Origin: Allobosea lupini
GTDB taxonomy: Bacteria; Pseudomonadota; Alphaproteobacteria; Rhizobiales; Beijerinckiaceae
NCBI RefSeq assembly: GCF_900109525.1
Contig: NZ_FOAN01000002.1
Coordinates: 310,001 to 374,000, forward strand
Length of the DNA stretch: 64,000 nucleotides
Direction of reading: 5' to 3'
Shown here piece by piece: positions 8,297-17,197 of this stretch. Position 1 is the first letter of the stretch; each line of letters begins with the position of its first letter. The notes beneath the pieces were generated by a model. That model saw only the letters and a program-made list of their open reading frames with translations, was not told the origin of the DNA and did not search any database. Made by a program: the position numbers and the translations under genes.

Positions 8297-9135
8297 ATCT
8301 CAATACCGCGCTGCGGGCGGTTCTCGGCATCGCGCTGCTCACCGCGATGGATGCGGTGATCAAGGCGCAGATGCAGCAGCACCCGTTCCTGCTGGCGCTG
8401 TTCATGCGCTTTGCCGCGGGCGCCGTCTGCGCGATCGTCGTCGTCGCGGTCTTGCGGCCGGCACGGCCGACGCGCACGAGCCTGATCGGCAACAGCATCC
8501 GCATCCCGCTGGTCATCCTCACCGCCGGCAGCTTCTTCTATTCGATCTCGGTGCTGCCGCTGGCGGAGGCGCTGACGCTCTCCTTCCTCGCCCCGGTCTT
8601 CGTCGCCCTGCTCGGAGCGCTGATCCTGAAGGAACGGCTCGACGGGCGCATCCTGCAGGCGCTCGGCTTCGGCCTCGCCGGCATGCTGGTGATGGTCTGG
8701 CCGCGCCTGCAGGGCGGCGTCACTGGTGCCGAGCTCGGCGTCGCCGCGGCACTCGTCTCGGCGATCTCCTACGCCTTCAACCTGATCCTGCTGCGCACGA
8801 TCGCGGTGAAGGAGCATCCGGCGATCATCGTGCTGTTCCAGAACGCCGGGCCGGCGCTCTGCCTGGCCTGGCCGGCCTGGTACGTCTTCCAGCCGATGAG
8901 CGGTGGCGACCTCGCCACCTATCTCTCCGCCGGCGCGCTCGGCGTCGCCGGGCATCTGTCGCTGACCTCGGCCTTCGCCCGGGCGCCGGCCTCGCGGCTG
9001 GCGCCGATCGAGTACACGGCGCTGGTCTGGGCGAGCCTGCTCGGCTGGTTCGTCTTCAGCGAAGTGCCGCTCTGGACCACCTATGCCGGTGCGGTCCTGA
9101 TCGTCGCCGGCGCCCTCGCCGTCAGCCGGCGCTGA
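8293..9135 (+). CDS. EamA-family (DMT superfamily) transporter
   Basis: 280 aa starting at the ATG that overlaps the stop of the acetyltransferase gene. Ten predicted helices in two EamA repeats; ALTLSFLAPVFVALLGALILKE is the typical end of repeat 1 and PIEYTALVWASLLGWFVFSE that of repeat 2. DMT members export metabolites or amino acids; the substrate here is unknown. Coupling with a GNAT acetyltransferase suggests they act on the same compound (inference). Confidence 0.9.
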   Translation: MNLNTALRAVLGIALLTAMDAVIKAQMQQHPFLLALFMRFAAGAVCAIVVVAVLRPARPTRTSLIGNSIRIPLVILTAGSFFYSISVLPLAEALTLSFLAPVFVALLGALILKERLDGRILQALGFGLAGMLVMVWPRLQGGVTGAELGVAAALVSAISYAFNLILLRTIAVKEHPAIIVLFQNAGPALCLAWPAWYVFQPMSGGDLATYLSAGALGVAGHLSLTSAFARAPASRLAPIEYTALVWASLLGWFVFSEVPLWTTYAGAVLIVAGALAVSRR

Positions 9136-9241
9136 TAGTCGCCACGAATTCGCCGGCTTGGTCGGCTTCTGCACGAGGCAATGCGAAGGGAGAGACCGCC
9201 CGCCATGCTTGCATTCCTGTCCGACTGCGATTGACCGAAGC

Positions 9242-9925
9242 ATGCAGCGCGCCGGCACCGCTGCTCGCGTCCTGCGCGAACCCGGCCTTCCCGCCGCGCT
9301 CTGCGTTCATCTCCTGTTCGGCCTCCTCCTCGCCATCCGGACGCTCAGCAGCTTCACACCGCCGATCGAGACGAGCATCGAGGTCGAACTGGTTGCGCCG
9401 GAGTCGCTGGCGCCTCCCGCTCCGGCCCAGGCGCCCGCTCCTCCCCTAGCCGAGATCGCGTCACCTCCGCAGCCGGCTCCCCCCACTACGCAGCCGGAAA
9501 AGCCAGCCAGCCGGCCCGTTCCACCACCGGCCGAGCCGCCAGCGATGATCACCGCCCGGACGCTGCATTCTGAAAGCGTGCTGGCCAATCCGCGCAGCCG
9601 CGGCGCGCGTGAGGCGCTGAAGACGCTCGAGGCGAGCGAGCGCATCGAGCAGCTTTGCAATCTCGAGGCGATGAGCCAGATCCATGCCTGGAAGGCGGAG
9701 TTCGAGCCGGATCGCGTCGTCGCCTATGCCATGGCCAGCACGAAGCTGACCAAGGGCGCCCTCGAAGCCGAGGGCGCCGCCTTCCGCAGCCGCAAGCAAT
9801 GGTACGGCCTGCGCTTTCGCTGCGAGATGGCGGCAAACGGCAAGGTCGCCGGCTTCCAGTTCCGCGTCGGCGCGGCGATCCCGCGCAGCGAATGGGCAGC
9901 ACACGACCTGCCGCCCGAGCATTAG
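9242..9925 (+). CDS. DUF930 domain-containing protein
   Basis: 227 aa from ATG at 9242. One N-terminal membrane helix (about 15-33, LPAALCVHLLFGLLLAI), then a long Pro/Ala/Glu-rich linker (about 55-105) like that of TonB-type periplasm-spanning proteins. The C-terminal domain has the DUF930 pattern: RIEQLCNLEAMSQI, then AYAMASTKL and FRSRKQWYGLRFRCEM, with two cysteines that may pair. The family has no known function and is found mainly in Hyphomicrobiales. The TonB resemblance is limited to architecture; no TonB C-terminal domain is seen. Confidence 0.88.
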   Translation: MQRAGTAARVLREPGLPAALCVHLLFGLLLAIRTLSSFTPPIETSIEVELVAPESLAPPAPAQAPAPPLAEIASPPQPAPPTTQPEKPASRPVPPPAEPPAMITARTLHSESVLANPRSRGAREALKTLEASERIEQLCNLEAMSQIHAWKAEFEPDRVVAYAMASTKLTKGALEAEGAAFRSRKQWYGLRFRCEMAANGKVAGFQFRVGAAIPRSEWAAHDLPPEH

Positions 9926-9941
9926 CCCTGCTGCGAGAGCC

Positions 9942-10319
9942 TCAGGCCGGCTTGCCGCAATAGGCCTCCAGCCGGTAGCCGTCGGGGTCGACGACGAAGG
10001 CGGCGTAATAGTCGGGGCCATAGGAGTCGCGCAGGCCCGGCTTGCCGTTGTCGGTGCCGCCCGCCGCGAGCGCCGCCGCGTGGAAAGCGTCGACGCTCTG
10101 GCGTGTCGGCGCGACGAGACAGAAGTGCAGATTGGAGTCGCGGTCCGGCGGCACCGGCGCCGAGACCGCGCCGATCCAGAGCCCGACGCTTTCCTTGCCA
10201 TAACCGAGCGAACTCTCGTCGGCACTGAGGCAACCATAGCCGAGAGCGCCAAGTGCGGCGTCGTAGAAGCACTTCGTGCGGGCGATCTCGCGAACGCCGA
10301 TCGAGACATGGTCGAACAT
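9942..10319 (-). CDS. VOC (glyoxalase/bleomycin resistance fold) family protein
   Basis: 125 aa. It begins MFDHVSIGVREIARTKCFYD and ends AAFVVDPDGYRLEAYCGKP, the two hallmark halves of a VOC beta-alpha-beta-beta-beta fold, with metal ligand candidates His4, His68 region and Glu near the C-terminus. The reaction is not predictable. It lies 17 nt downstream of the 166-aa gene and both run away from the AraC regulator, so the two probably form an operon controlled by it. Confidence 0.88.
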   Translation of the reverse strand: MFDHVSIGVREIARTKCFYDAALGALGYGCLSADESSLGYGKESVGLWIGAVSAPVPPDRDSNLHFCLVAPTRQSVDAFHAAALAAGGTDNGKPGLRDSYGPDYYAAFVVDPDGYRLEAYCGKPA

Positions 10320-10336
10320 GGCCTGTTTCCTCCCTC

Positions 10337-10837
10337 TCAGGCTTTGATGCGCTTTGCGCGGAAATCGGCCTGGAGCTGCCAGCTCCCGCCGCCATCGCGC
10401 GAGCGGTCGCCGATCCAGTGGAACGAATCCCGCGTGATCTCAGTGAAGCGCCAGCGGATCGCGGTGCCGTCGTCCAGCCTGCCGTGCTGGACTATGTCGT
10501 TGCCCTCGGCCCGGCCGATCTGGTGCGTGTAGTACTGCTTGAGCGGGTCGTTCCAGCGGATGTGCCAGGCATCCTCGCCGGGGTCGTAGATGCGTAGCGT
10601 CGTGCCGTGGAAGAAGCCCGGCAGCGCCCAGACATCCTGCACGGCGCGCCCGCCGAGTACCCAGCCGAAATGGATCCCGCCCTTGGCCTCATGGCGCTGG
10701 CCGTCATCGGTGTGCATCACGGCAGCCATCGTCCACGCGCCGACGAACTGGCCGTAGAGGGCGAGCTTGCCGGCGAGGTCAGGGTCCGGCCCGGTCGCGA
10801 TGAGGGCATCGGCCAGCGTCGATGGCGCTGCTGTCAT
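10337..10837 (-). CDS. Conserved hypothetical protein, DUF1579/lipocalin-like
   Basis: 166 aa, cytoplasmic by lack of a signal peptide. The sequence has GAWTMAAVMHTDDG, GGIHFGWVLGGRAVQDVW and a run of alternating beta-rich segments (TTLRIYDPGEDAWHIRWN), reminiscent of small beta-barrel proteins described as DUF1579 or lipocalin-like. No catalytic motif is recognised. It is the first gene of a two-gene unit with the VOC protein and diverges from the AraC-type regulator, 87 nt apart. Assignment to a family is tentative. Confidence 0.6.
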   Translation of the reverse strand: MTAAPSTLADALIATGPDPDLAGKLALYGQFVGAWTMAAVMHTDDGQRHEAKGGIHFGWVLGGRAVQDVWALPGFFHGTTLRIYDPGEDAWHIRWNDPLKQYYTHQIGRAEGNDIVQHGRLDDGTAIRWRFTEITRDSFHWIGDRSRDGGGSWQLQADFRAKRIKA

Positions 10838-10850
10838 GATCGTGCTCCGT

Positions 10851-10871
10851 CTGGACCAAGTTGGTGTCCAG
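10851..10871. promoter_or_regulatory. Palindrome between the hypothetical/VOC unit and the AraC gene
   Basis: CTGGAC (10851-10856), 9 nt, GTCCAG (10866-10871), inside the 87-nt divergent intergenic space and 14 nt upstream of the reverse-strand start. It could be an operator for the AraC regulator, although that family more often uses direct repeats. Confidence 0.4.
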
Positions 10872-10924
10872 CTTGACCCGGAGCCTCGGGCCGCGCTTGG
10901 GAAAAACTGCTAAACTCGCGAACC

Positions 10925-11734
10925 ATGACGGCGACCGCCCATCTCCTGGCATCAGGCTCCGGCTGGCGGGTCAGCGACATTGTCTGCACGGCCGGCCCGG
11001 ACGATCGCGCCTTCGAGGAAGCGCACCCGCAGCACTGCATCGCCATCGTCCGCAGCGGCTCCTTCCGCTACCGCTCGACGCAAGGCAGCGCCGTGCTCGC
11101 GCCGGGCGCGCTGCTGCTCGGCAATCGCGGCGCCTGCTTCGAATGCGGCCATGAGCATGCGGCCGGCGACCGCTGCCTCGCCTTCCAGTTCGAGCCGGCC
11201 TGGCTCGAAGGCATCGTCGCGGCCGTGCCGGGCGCCCGGCGGCTGGACTTCGCGCAGCCGCATCTGCCGGCGCTGCCCGTGCTCGCCAGTGTCGTCGCCG
11301 AAGCGGAAATCGCCGCGGACGAGCCCGAGAGGCTGGAGGAAACGGCGCTGCGCCTCGGCGGCGCCGTGGCGAGCGTGCTGTCAGGCGCAAAACCCGGGAT
11401 CGGGACGCCAAGCGCCCGCGACGAACGCCGGATCACGCGGGCGCTGCGCCATATCGAAGCGCATTGCGAGGACGCTCTCCCGATCGATGAGCTGGCGCGG
11501 CAGGCGGCGATGAGCCCCTATCATTTCCTGCGGACGTTCAGGGCGGTGGCCGGGATGACGCCGCATCAATATGTGCTGCGCACCCGCCTGCACCGAGCGG
11601 CCGTGCTGCTGCGCCGGACGGACCAGCCGATCGCGGGCATTGCCTTCGATTGCGGCTTCGGCGACCTCTCAACCTTCAACCGCCGCTTCAGGCGGGTGAT
11701 GGGCGTGAGTCCGGGCGCCTATCGCATCGCGTGA
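10925..11734 (+). CDS. AraC family transcriptional regulator
   Basis: 269 aa. The first 140 or so residues form a cupin-like sensor half (HCIAIVRSGSFRYRS, then GALLLGNRGACFECG). The last 100 carry two helix-turn-helix units: LPIDELARQAAMSPYHFLRTF and PIAGIAFDCGFGDLSTFNRRF, with the conserved AraC ending RVMGVSPGAYR. It most likely activates the divergent 166-aa/VOC gene pair. Cys residues in the sensor region could be functional, but the ligand is unknown. Confidence 0.93.
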   Translation: MTATAHLLASGSGWRVSDIVCTAGPDDRAFEEAHPQHCIAIVRSGSFRYRSTQGSAVLAPGALLLGNRGACFECGHEHAAGDRCLAFQFEPAWLEGIVAAVPGARRLDFAQPHLPALPVLASVVAEAEIAADEPERLEETALRLGGAVASVLSGAKPGIGTPSARDERRITRALRHIEAHCEDALPIDELARQAAMSPYHFLRTFRAVAGMTPHQYVLRTRLHRAAVLLRRTDQPIAGIAFDCGFGDLSTFNRRFRRVMGVSPGAYRIA

Positions 11735-11741
11735 GCAACAT

Positions 11742-12215
11742 TCAGCGCTTGCCGCCGAAGATCATGCAGGTCTCGGTCCCGTGCGCCAACAGCTTGCCTG
11801 CTGCGTCGACCAGCTTGCCTTCACTGGTCGCGACCGAACCGCCACGATGGATCAGCCTGCCCTCACAGCGCACCGGGCCGCTGGCAGGCATGACCGGGCG
11901 GACATAGTTCAGCTTCATCTCCAGCGTGGTGTAGCCCTCGCCGACCCGCAGCGTCGAATGCACGGCGCAAGCCATGGCGGAATCGAGGATCGTCGCCGTC
12001 CAGCCGCCGTGGATCGTCCCGAGCGGGTTGAAGAAGCGCGGCGAGGGCGTGCCGACGAAGACCACCCGGCCCTCCTCGACCTCGGCGATATCGAAATCCA
12101 TCGCATCGGCGAAGGGCGGGCCGGGATGGCGTCCCTCGATCATCCCGCGCAGGAAGGATGCGCCGTCCTCCGCCAGCAGGACATCACGACTGACGACTCC
12201 GACCTTGCGGGACAC
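11742..12215 (-). CDS. PaaI family hotdog thioesterase
   Basis: 157 aa. The hotdog signature NPLGTIHGGWTATILDSAM (about residues 67-85) contains the HGG typical of PaaI/YdiI-type acyl-CoA thioesterases, and the C-terminal strand GRLIHRGGSVATSEGKL follows the fold. It would hydrolyse an acyl- or aryl-CoA in the cytoplasm. It is followed on the other strand by the AraC gene (7 nt between stops) and preceded by a MarR gene on the same strand. A 20-bp palindrome at 12232-12251 lies just upstream of its start. Confidence 0.9.
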   Translation of the reverse strand: MSRKVGVVSRDVLLAEDGASFLRGMIEGRHPGPPFADAMDFDIAEVEEGRVVFVGTPSPRFFNPLGTIHGGWTATILDSAMACAVHSTLRVGEGYTTLEMKLNYVRPVMPASGPVRCEGRLIHRGGSVATSEGKLVDAAGKLLAHGTETCMIFGGKR

Positions 12216-12231
12216 GGCTGCGCTCCATCTC

Positions 12232-12251
12232 TATCGTGTAGATGCACGATA
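12232..12251. promoter_or_regulatory. Candidate MarR operator upstream of the thioesterase gene
   Basis: TATCGTG (12232-12238), 6 nt, CACGATA (12245-12251): a perfect 7-bp-arm palindrome of 20 bp, the size bound by MarR dimers. It is 17 nt upstream of the thioesterase ATG and 41 nt downstream of the MarR stop, in a sequence locally richer in A/T than its surroundings. Confidence 0.6.
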
Positions 12252-12291
12252 TGGATGGAGCTGGATAGCGGTCAAGCCGGCTGGTGCGAGA

Positions 12292-12747
12292 TCAGCCGAC
12301 TTCCCTCGCCGCCCGCCGGATTGCCTTGAGACTGTCGCGCGTCTCGCTCCAGCGTTCCTGGCCGAGCCCGCCCTCGATCCTGTCCTGCGCCGCGCGCCAG
12401 TAAGGGATCGCCGCCTCGATCGCGGCGCGGCCCTTCTGCGTGACGGCATAGGTCAGCGCCCTACCCTTGCAGTCGACCGGCTCGATCAGCTGCTCGGCAG
12501 CAAGCAGTTGCAGGTTGCGCGTCAGCGAGGTCCGCTCCAGCGCGAAGCGGTCGGCGAGCTCGGTGACCGAGCGCCAGGCGCCGGTCGAAAGCGCCGAGAG
12601 CAGAACGAACTGGGTGATCTTCAAGCCACTCGGCCGCATCGCCTCGTCATAGGCGCGGGTGACGGCGCGTGCCGTCATGCGGACATGCAGCACCACACAG
12701 GAACGGGCGATGTCGTCGAGAGGGAGATCAGGGACTGGCGTCGTCAT
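12292..12747 (-). CDS. MarR family winged-helix transcriptional regulator
   Basis: 151 aa. The MarR core is visible: LKITQFVLLSALSTGAWRSV, LADRFALERTSLTRNLQLL as recognition helix region, and the wing with KGRALTYAVTQKGRAAIEAA. Its N-terminus contains two cysteines (RSCVVLHVRM) that could be redox-active; this is not established. It precedes the PaaI thioesterase gene on the same strand with 76 nt between, and the palindrome in that gap suggests it represses the thioesterase (inference). Confidence 0.92.
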   Translation of the reverse strand: MTTPVPDLPLDDIARSCVVLHVRMTARAVTRAYDEAMRPSGLKITQFVLLSALSTGAWRSVTELADRFALERTSLTRNLQLLAAEQLIEPVDCKGRALTYAVTQKGRAAIEAAIPYWRAAQDRIEGGLGQERWSETRDSLKAIRRAAREVG

Positions 12748-12831
12748 CCCGCCACGATAGCGGGTTTAGTGTCCGGCCGCAGCAGGGCAGATGGCGGCAG
12801 TCATCGCGTTCACCTTTTACGCAGCGGATTC

Positions 12832-12863
12832 CTTGACTCCGGCAGCCCTCGGGCCTATCTCCG
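12832..12863 (+). promoter_or_regulatory. RpoH (sigma-32)-like promoter of groESL
   Basis: CTTG (12832-12835), 18 nt, then CCTATCTCCG (12854-12863). This fits the heat-shock promoter pattern known for alphaproteobacteria (CTTG, 17-18 nt, CYTATNT). The same bases also read as a sigma-70-type TTGACT / 17 nt / TATCTC pair. Transcription would begin near 12868, just before the CIRCE element. Confidence 0.75.
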
Positions 12864-12872
12864 CCACGTCGG

Positions 12873-12899
12873 TTAGCACTCACTCGGTGAGACTGCTAA
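12873..12899. promoter_or_regulatory. CIRCE element (HrcA operator)
   Basis: TTAGCACTC (12873-12881), 9-nt spacer, GACTGCTAA (12891-12899). It matches the CIRCE consensus TTAGCACTC-N9-GAGTGCTAA with one mismatch in the right arm. It lies in the leader of groES, 63 nt upstream of its start, so HrcA repression and RpoH activation probably both act here. Confidence 0.95.
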
Positions 12900-12961
12900 C
12901 AGACCCCTTTCACGGGCAAATTCGAGCCCGTCCAGAATAAGACCGAGAGGAAGACAGAACC

Positions 12962-13249
12962 ATGAAGTTCCGTCCGCTGCATGACCGCGTTGTGGTCCGT
13001 CGCCTTGATGGCGAAGAGAAGACCAAGGGTGGCATCATCATCCCCGATACCGCCAAGGAAAAGCCCCAGGAAGGCGAGATCGTCGCAGTCGGCCCCGGCG
13101 CCCGCGACGACGCCGGCAAGCTGGTTGCTCTCGATGTCAAGAAGGGCGATCGCGTCCTCTTCGGCAAGTGGAGCGGCACCGAGGTCAAGATCGACGGCCA
13201 GGATCTCCTGATCATGAAGGAATCCGACATCATGGGCATCGTCGGCTGA
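12962..13249 (+). CDS. groES: Co-chaperonin GroES
   Basis: 95 aa, the usual length. It starts [20 protein letters not shown] and carries the mobile loop [20 protein letters not shown] (about 20-39) that docks onto GroEL, then the dome and C-terminal [19 protein letters not shown]. It caps the GroEL ring and, with ATP, encloses folding substrates in the cytoplasm. It is the first gene of the groES-groEL operon behind a heat-shock promoter and CIRCE, with 47 nt to groEL. Confidence 0.98.
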   Translation: MKFRPLHDRVVVRRLDGEEKTKGGIIIPDTAKEKPQEGEIVAVGPGARDDAGKLVALDVKKGDRVLFGKWSGTEVKIDGQDLLIMKESDIMGIVG

Positions 13250-13275
13250 GCAGCCAGGCGCCCACCCGTCCGTAG

Positions 13276-15008
<1,733 letters not shown>

Positions 15009-15033
15009 TCCAGGCCACCAGGCTCAACTATGG

Positions 15034-15061
15034 AAGGCCCGGCGCAAGCCGGGCCTTTTTC
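15034..15061 (+). terminator. Intrinsic terminator of groESL
   Basis: AAGGCCCGGC (15034-15043), loop GCAA, GCCGGGCCTT (15048-15057), continuing into a T-run to 15060. It lies 100 nt after the groEL stop, beyond the duplicated tail. The rest of the space up to 15237 holds nothing else recognisable. Confidence 0.88.
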
Positions 15062-15237
15062 GTCACATCACCCAAGATCCTGGCGATATCGACCCGGACA
15101 ATCTTGCCAGCTGCCGCAAGGTTCTTCCAACTGCAGACATCGCACGACTATCCCGCTCCCCGTGAGTCGGGCCGGCCTTTCGCCATCGCGCGCCACAATG
15201 AGGCATACCCGCGCGACGGGCGGAGCGGAGATCATCA

Positions 15238-16566
15238 ATGGTTCGGCGGTCTGCTGTGATTGTCGGCGTCTACGCCATGATCGGCTTCCTGGCGGTAGCG
15301 GCCGCGGCCGCGAGCGGCTGGTACGCCTTCCGAGACGCCCCGCCCACCATCCTGTCGGTCGCGGTTGGCGGAAAGGGCGGCAACGTCGATCAGCTGATGG
15401 GCGAGGTCCGCGATCTTGTCGCGACGCAGTCGAAGACCATCCGCCTCGAGATCGTACATACCGACGGCTCGGCGACGAATGCGCGCCTGGTTGCCGACGG
15501 CAAGGCGGCCCTCGCCTCGGTGCAAGCCGACATCATGACCGCGCCGACCGTCAGGGCCGTCGCAGTCGTTGCGCGCGAACATTTCCAGCTGATCGCGCGC
15601 CGCTCGTCCGGCATCCGGAGCCTGCGGGATCTTGCCGGCAAGCGCCTCGCCCTTCCGCCGGAAGGCACCTCGGGCAATCAGAACTTCTTCGCACTCGCGC
15701 AGCATCACGACCTGCCATTGGCCGAGATCAAGGTCAGCGCCGGCCCCGTCAACGACAACTTCGCAGCACTGGAGCGCGGCGAGATCGACGCGATCGCCTT
15801 CGTCAGGGCACTACGCGATCCCGCCACTGTCGAGGTCATGCGGCGCCTGCAGCAACGCGGCGACGGGCTCTTCTTCGTGCCGGTCGAGCAGGCCTCAGCG
15901 ATCAAGCTGGTGAAGCCCTATGTCAGCGAAAGCAGCATCAGCCAGGGGACCTATCAGGGATATCCGCCAGTCCCCGAGCAGGACACGCCGACGCTGGCGA
16001 TCGGAATCAATCTTGTTGCGGGCGTCAAAGTGCCGGACGCCGCCGTCGAGGAACTGACACGCATCCTGTTCGAAGAGCAGTTGCGTCTCGCCTTCCGGAC
16101 ACCGCTCGCCGCGGGTATCGCGCGGCCGGCACAGAACGGCCCATCCGTGGCGATCCATGCTGGCGCAAAAGCCTATTACGACGGCGCCAGGCCGTTCCTT
16201 CTGGTGCGCTATCGCGATGAGATCACCTTCATGATCTCGATGCTGACCATCGCGTATTCCGGCGTGATGATGCTGCGGCTGCAGATCCGCAACCGACGCA
16301 AGGTCCGGGTCAGCGCCTACAATGACAAGCTGATCGACATCGCGTCGCGGGCGCAGGAGGCAGATGACCTTGCGACGCTGCACGGCTGCCGGAAGGACCT
16401 CAACCTGCTGATCCAGCGGGTGATGAAGGATTTCTCCGAAGAGCGGATCTCCGACCAGGGCTTCCACGTGTTTTCGTTGAGCTGGGAGGCCGTGCGCGCC
16501 TCGATCGCCGAAGCGATAGGCGAAGCACGCGCGTCCGGGCAGGCCGGCAAGCGAGTAGCTGCCTAA
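15238..16566 (+). CDS. Membrane-anchored TAXI-family (TRAP-type) substrate-binding protein
   Basis: 442 aa from ATG at 15238 with GGAG upstream. An N-terminal membrane helix (about 8-28) is followed by a TAXI-type periplasmic binding domain: IVHTDGSATNARLVADG, LRDLAGKRLALPPEGTSGNQ and GEIDAIAFVRAL. A second helix lies at about 329-347 (ITFMISMLTIAYSGVMML), then a 95-residue charged, helical tail that should be cytoplasmic. Typical TAXI proteins are shorter, secreted and encoded beside a TRAP permease; no permease is adjacent. The two-helix topology resembles that of receptors more than of free binding proteins. Transport or sensing function is undecided. Confidence 0.82.
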   Translation: MVRRSAVIVGVYAMIGFLAVAAAAASGWYAFRDAPPTILSVAVGGKGGNVDQLMGEVRDLVATQSKTIRLEIVHTDGSATNARLVADGKAALASVQADIMTAPTVRAVAVVAREHFQLIARRSSGIRSLRDLAGKRLALPPEGTSGNQNFFALAQHHDLPLAEIKVSAGPVNDNFAALERGEIDAIAFVRALRDPATVEVMRRLQQRGDGLFFVPVEQASAIKLVKPYVSESSISQGTYQGYPPVPEQDTPTLAIGINLVAGVKVPDAAVEELTRILFEEQLRLAFRTPLAAGIARPAQNGPSVAIHAGAKAYYDGARPFLLVRYRDEITFMISMLTIAYSGVMMLRLQIRNRRKVRVSAYNDKLIDIASRAQEADDLATLHGCRKDLNLLIQRVMKDFSEERISDQGFHVFSLSWEAVRASIAEAIGEARASGQAGKRVAA

Positions 16567-16682
16567 GCGACTCGACTTTGCACAGGCATGTGAAGCCACG
16601 CGCTTGCATCGACTTTGGTTGTAGGCCCTAGATCGCAGCTGGTGCGGCATCCTGCCGCGCTCTGCTTTCGGGGGTCCCTTTC

Positions 16683-17066
16683 ATGAACAACCCTGCTTTG
16701 GGCGATGCCGCCAAGCTGATCGGCCGCATCCTGCTCGCCCTGATGTTCGTGCTTGCCGGCTGGTCCAAGATCAGCGGCTATGCCGGCACGCAAGCTTACA
16801 TGGCCTCGGCCGGCGTGCCCGGCATCCTGCTGCCACTCGTCATCATCGTCGAGCTGATCGGCGGCCTGATGATCGTCGTCGGCTTCAAGACCCGCCTCGT
16901 CGCCCTCGCCCTGTTCGCCTTCACCATCGTGGCCTCGGTGCTGTTCCACATGAACTGGGCGCAGCCGATGCAGCAGCTCCTGTTCATGAAGAACCTTGCC
17001 GTGGCCGGCGGCTTCCTCGTGCTGTTCGCGGCCGGCGCAGGCGCCTATTCGGTCGACAAGGACTGA
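16683..17066 (+). CDS. DoxX family membrane protein
   Basis: 127 aa, four predicted helices. The DoxX pattern is LIGRILLALMFVLAGWSKIS at the N-terminus, then PLVIIVELIGGLMIVVGFKTRL and a final VAGGFLVLFAAGAGAYSVD. Members are small inner-membrane proteins linked in some bacteria to thiol or redox homeostasis; most, like this one, have no proven role. A terminator follows 29 nt after the stop, so it is likely a single-gene unit. Confidence 0.9.
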   Translation: MNNPALGDAAKLIGRILLALMFVLAGWSKISGYAGTQAYMASAGVPGILLPLVIIVELIGGLMIVVGFKTRLVALALFAFTIVASVLFHMNWAQPMQQLLFMKNLAVAGGFLVLFAAGAGAYSVDKD

Positions 17067-17094
17067 AGCCCATCACAAAACGCTGAAAAAGCGC

Positions 17095-17121
17095 GGCCCG
17101 GACTTGAGCCGGGCCTTTTTT
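17095..17121 (+). terminator. Intrinsic terminator after the DoxX gene
   Basis: GGCCCGG (17095-17101), 7-nt loop, CCGGGCC (17109-17115), then TTTTTT. Confidence 0.88.
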
Positions 17122-17197
17122 GTGCGCAGGGCTGATCTACAACGCTTTCTTCCAGGCAGCGCGTCTCCCGCGCTGATTCCCCGACAAGGACGATGCC

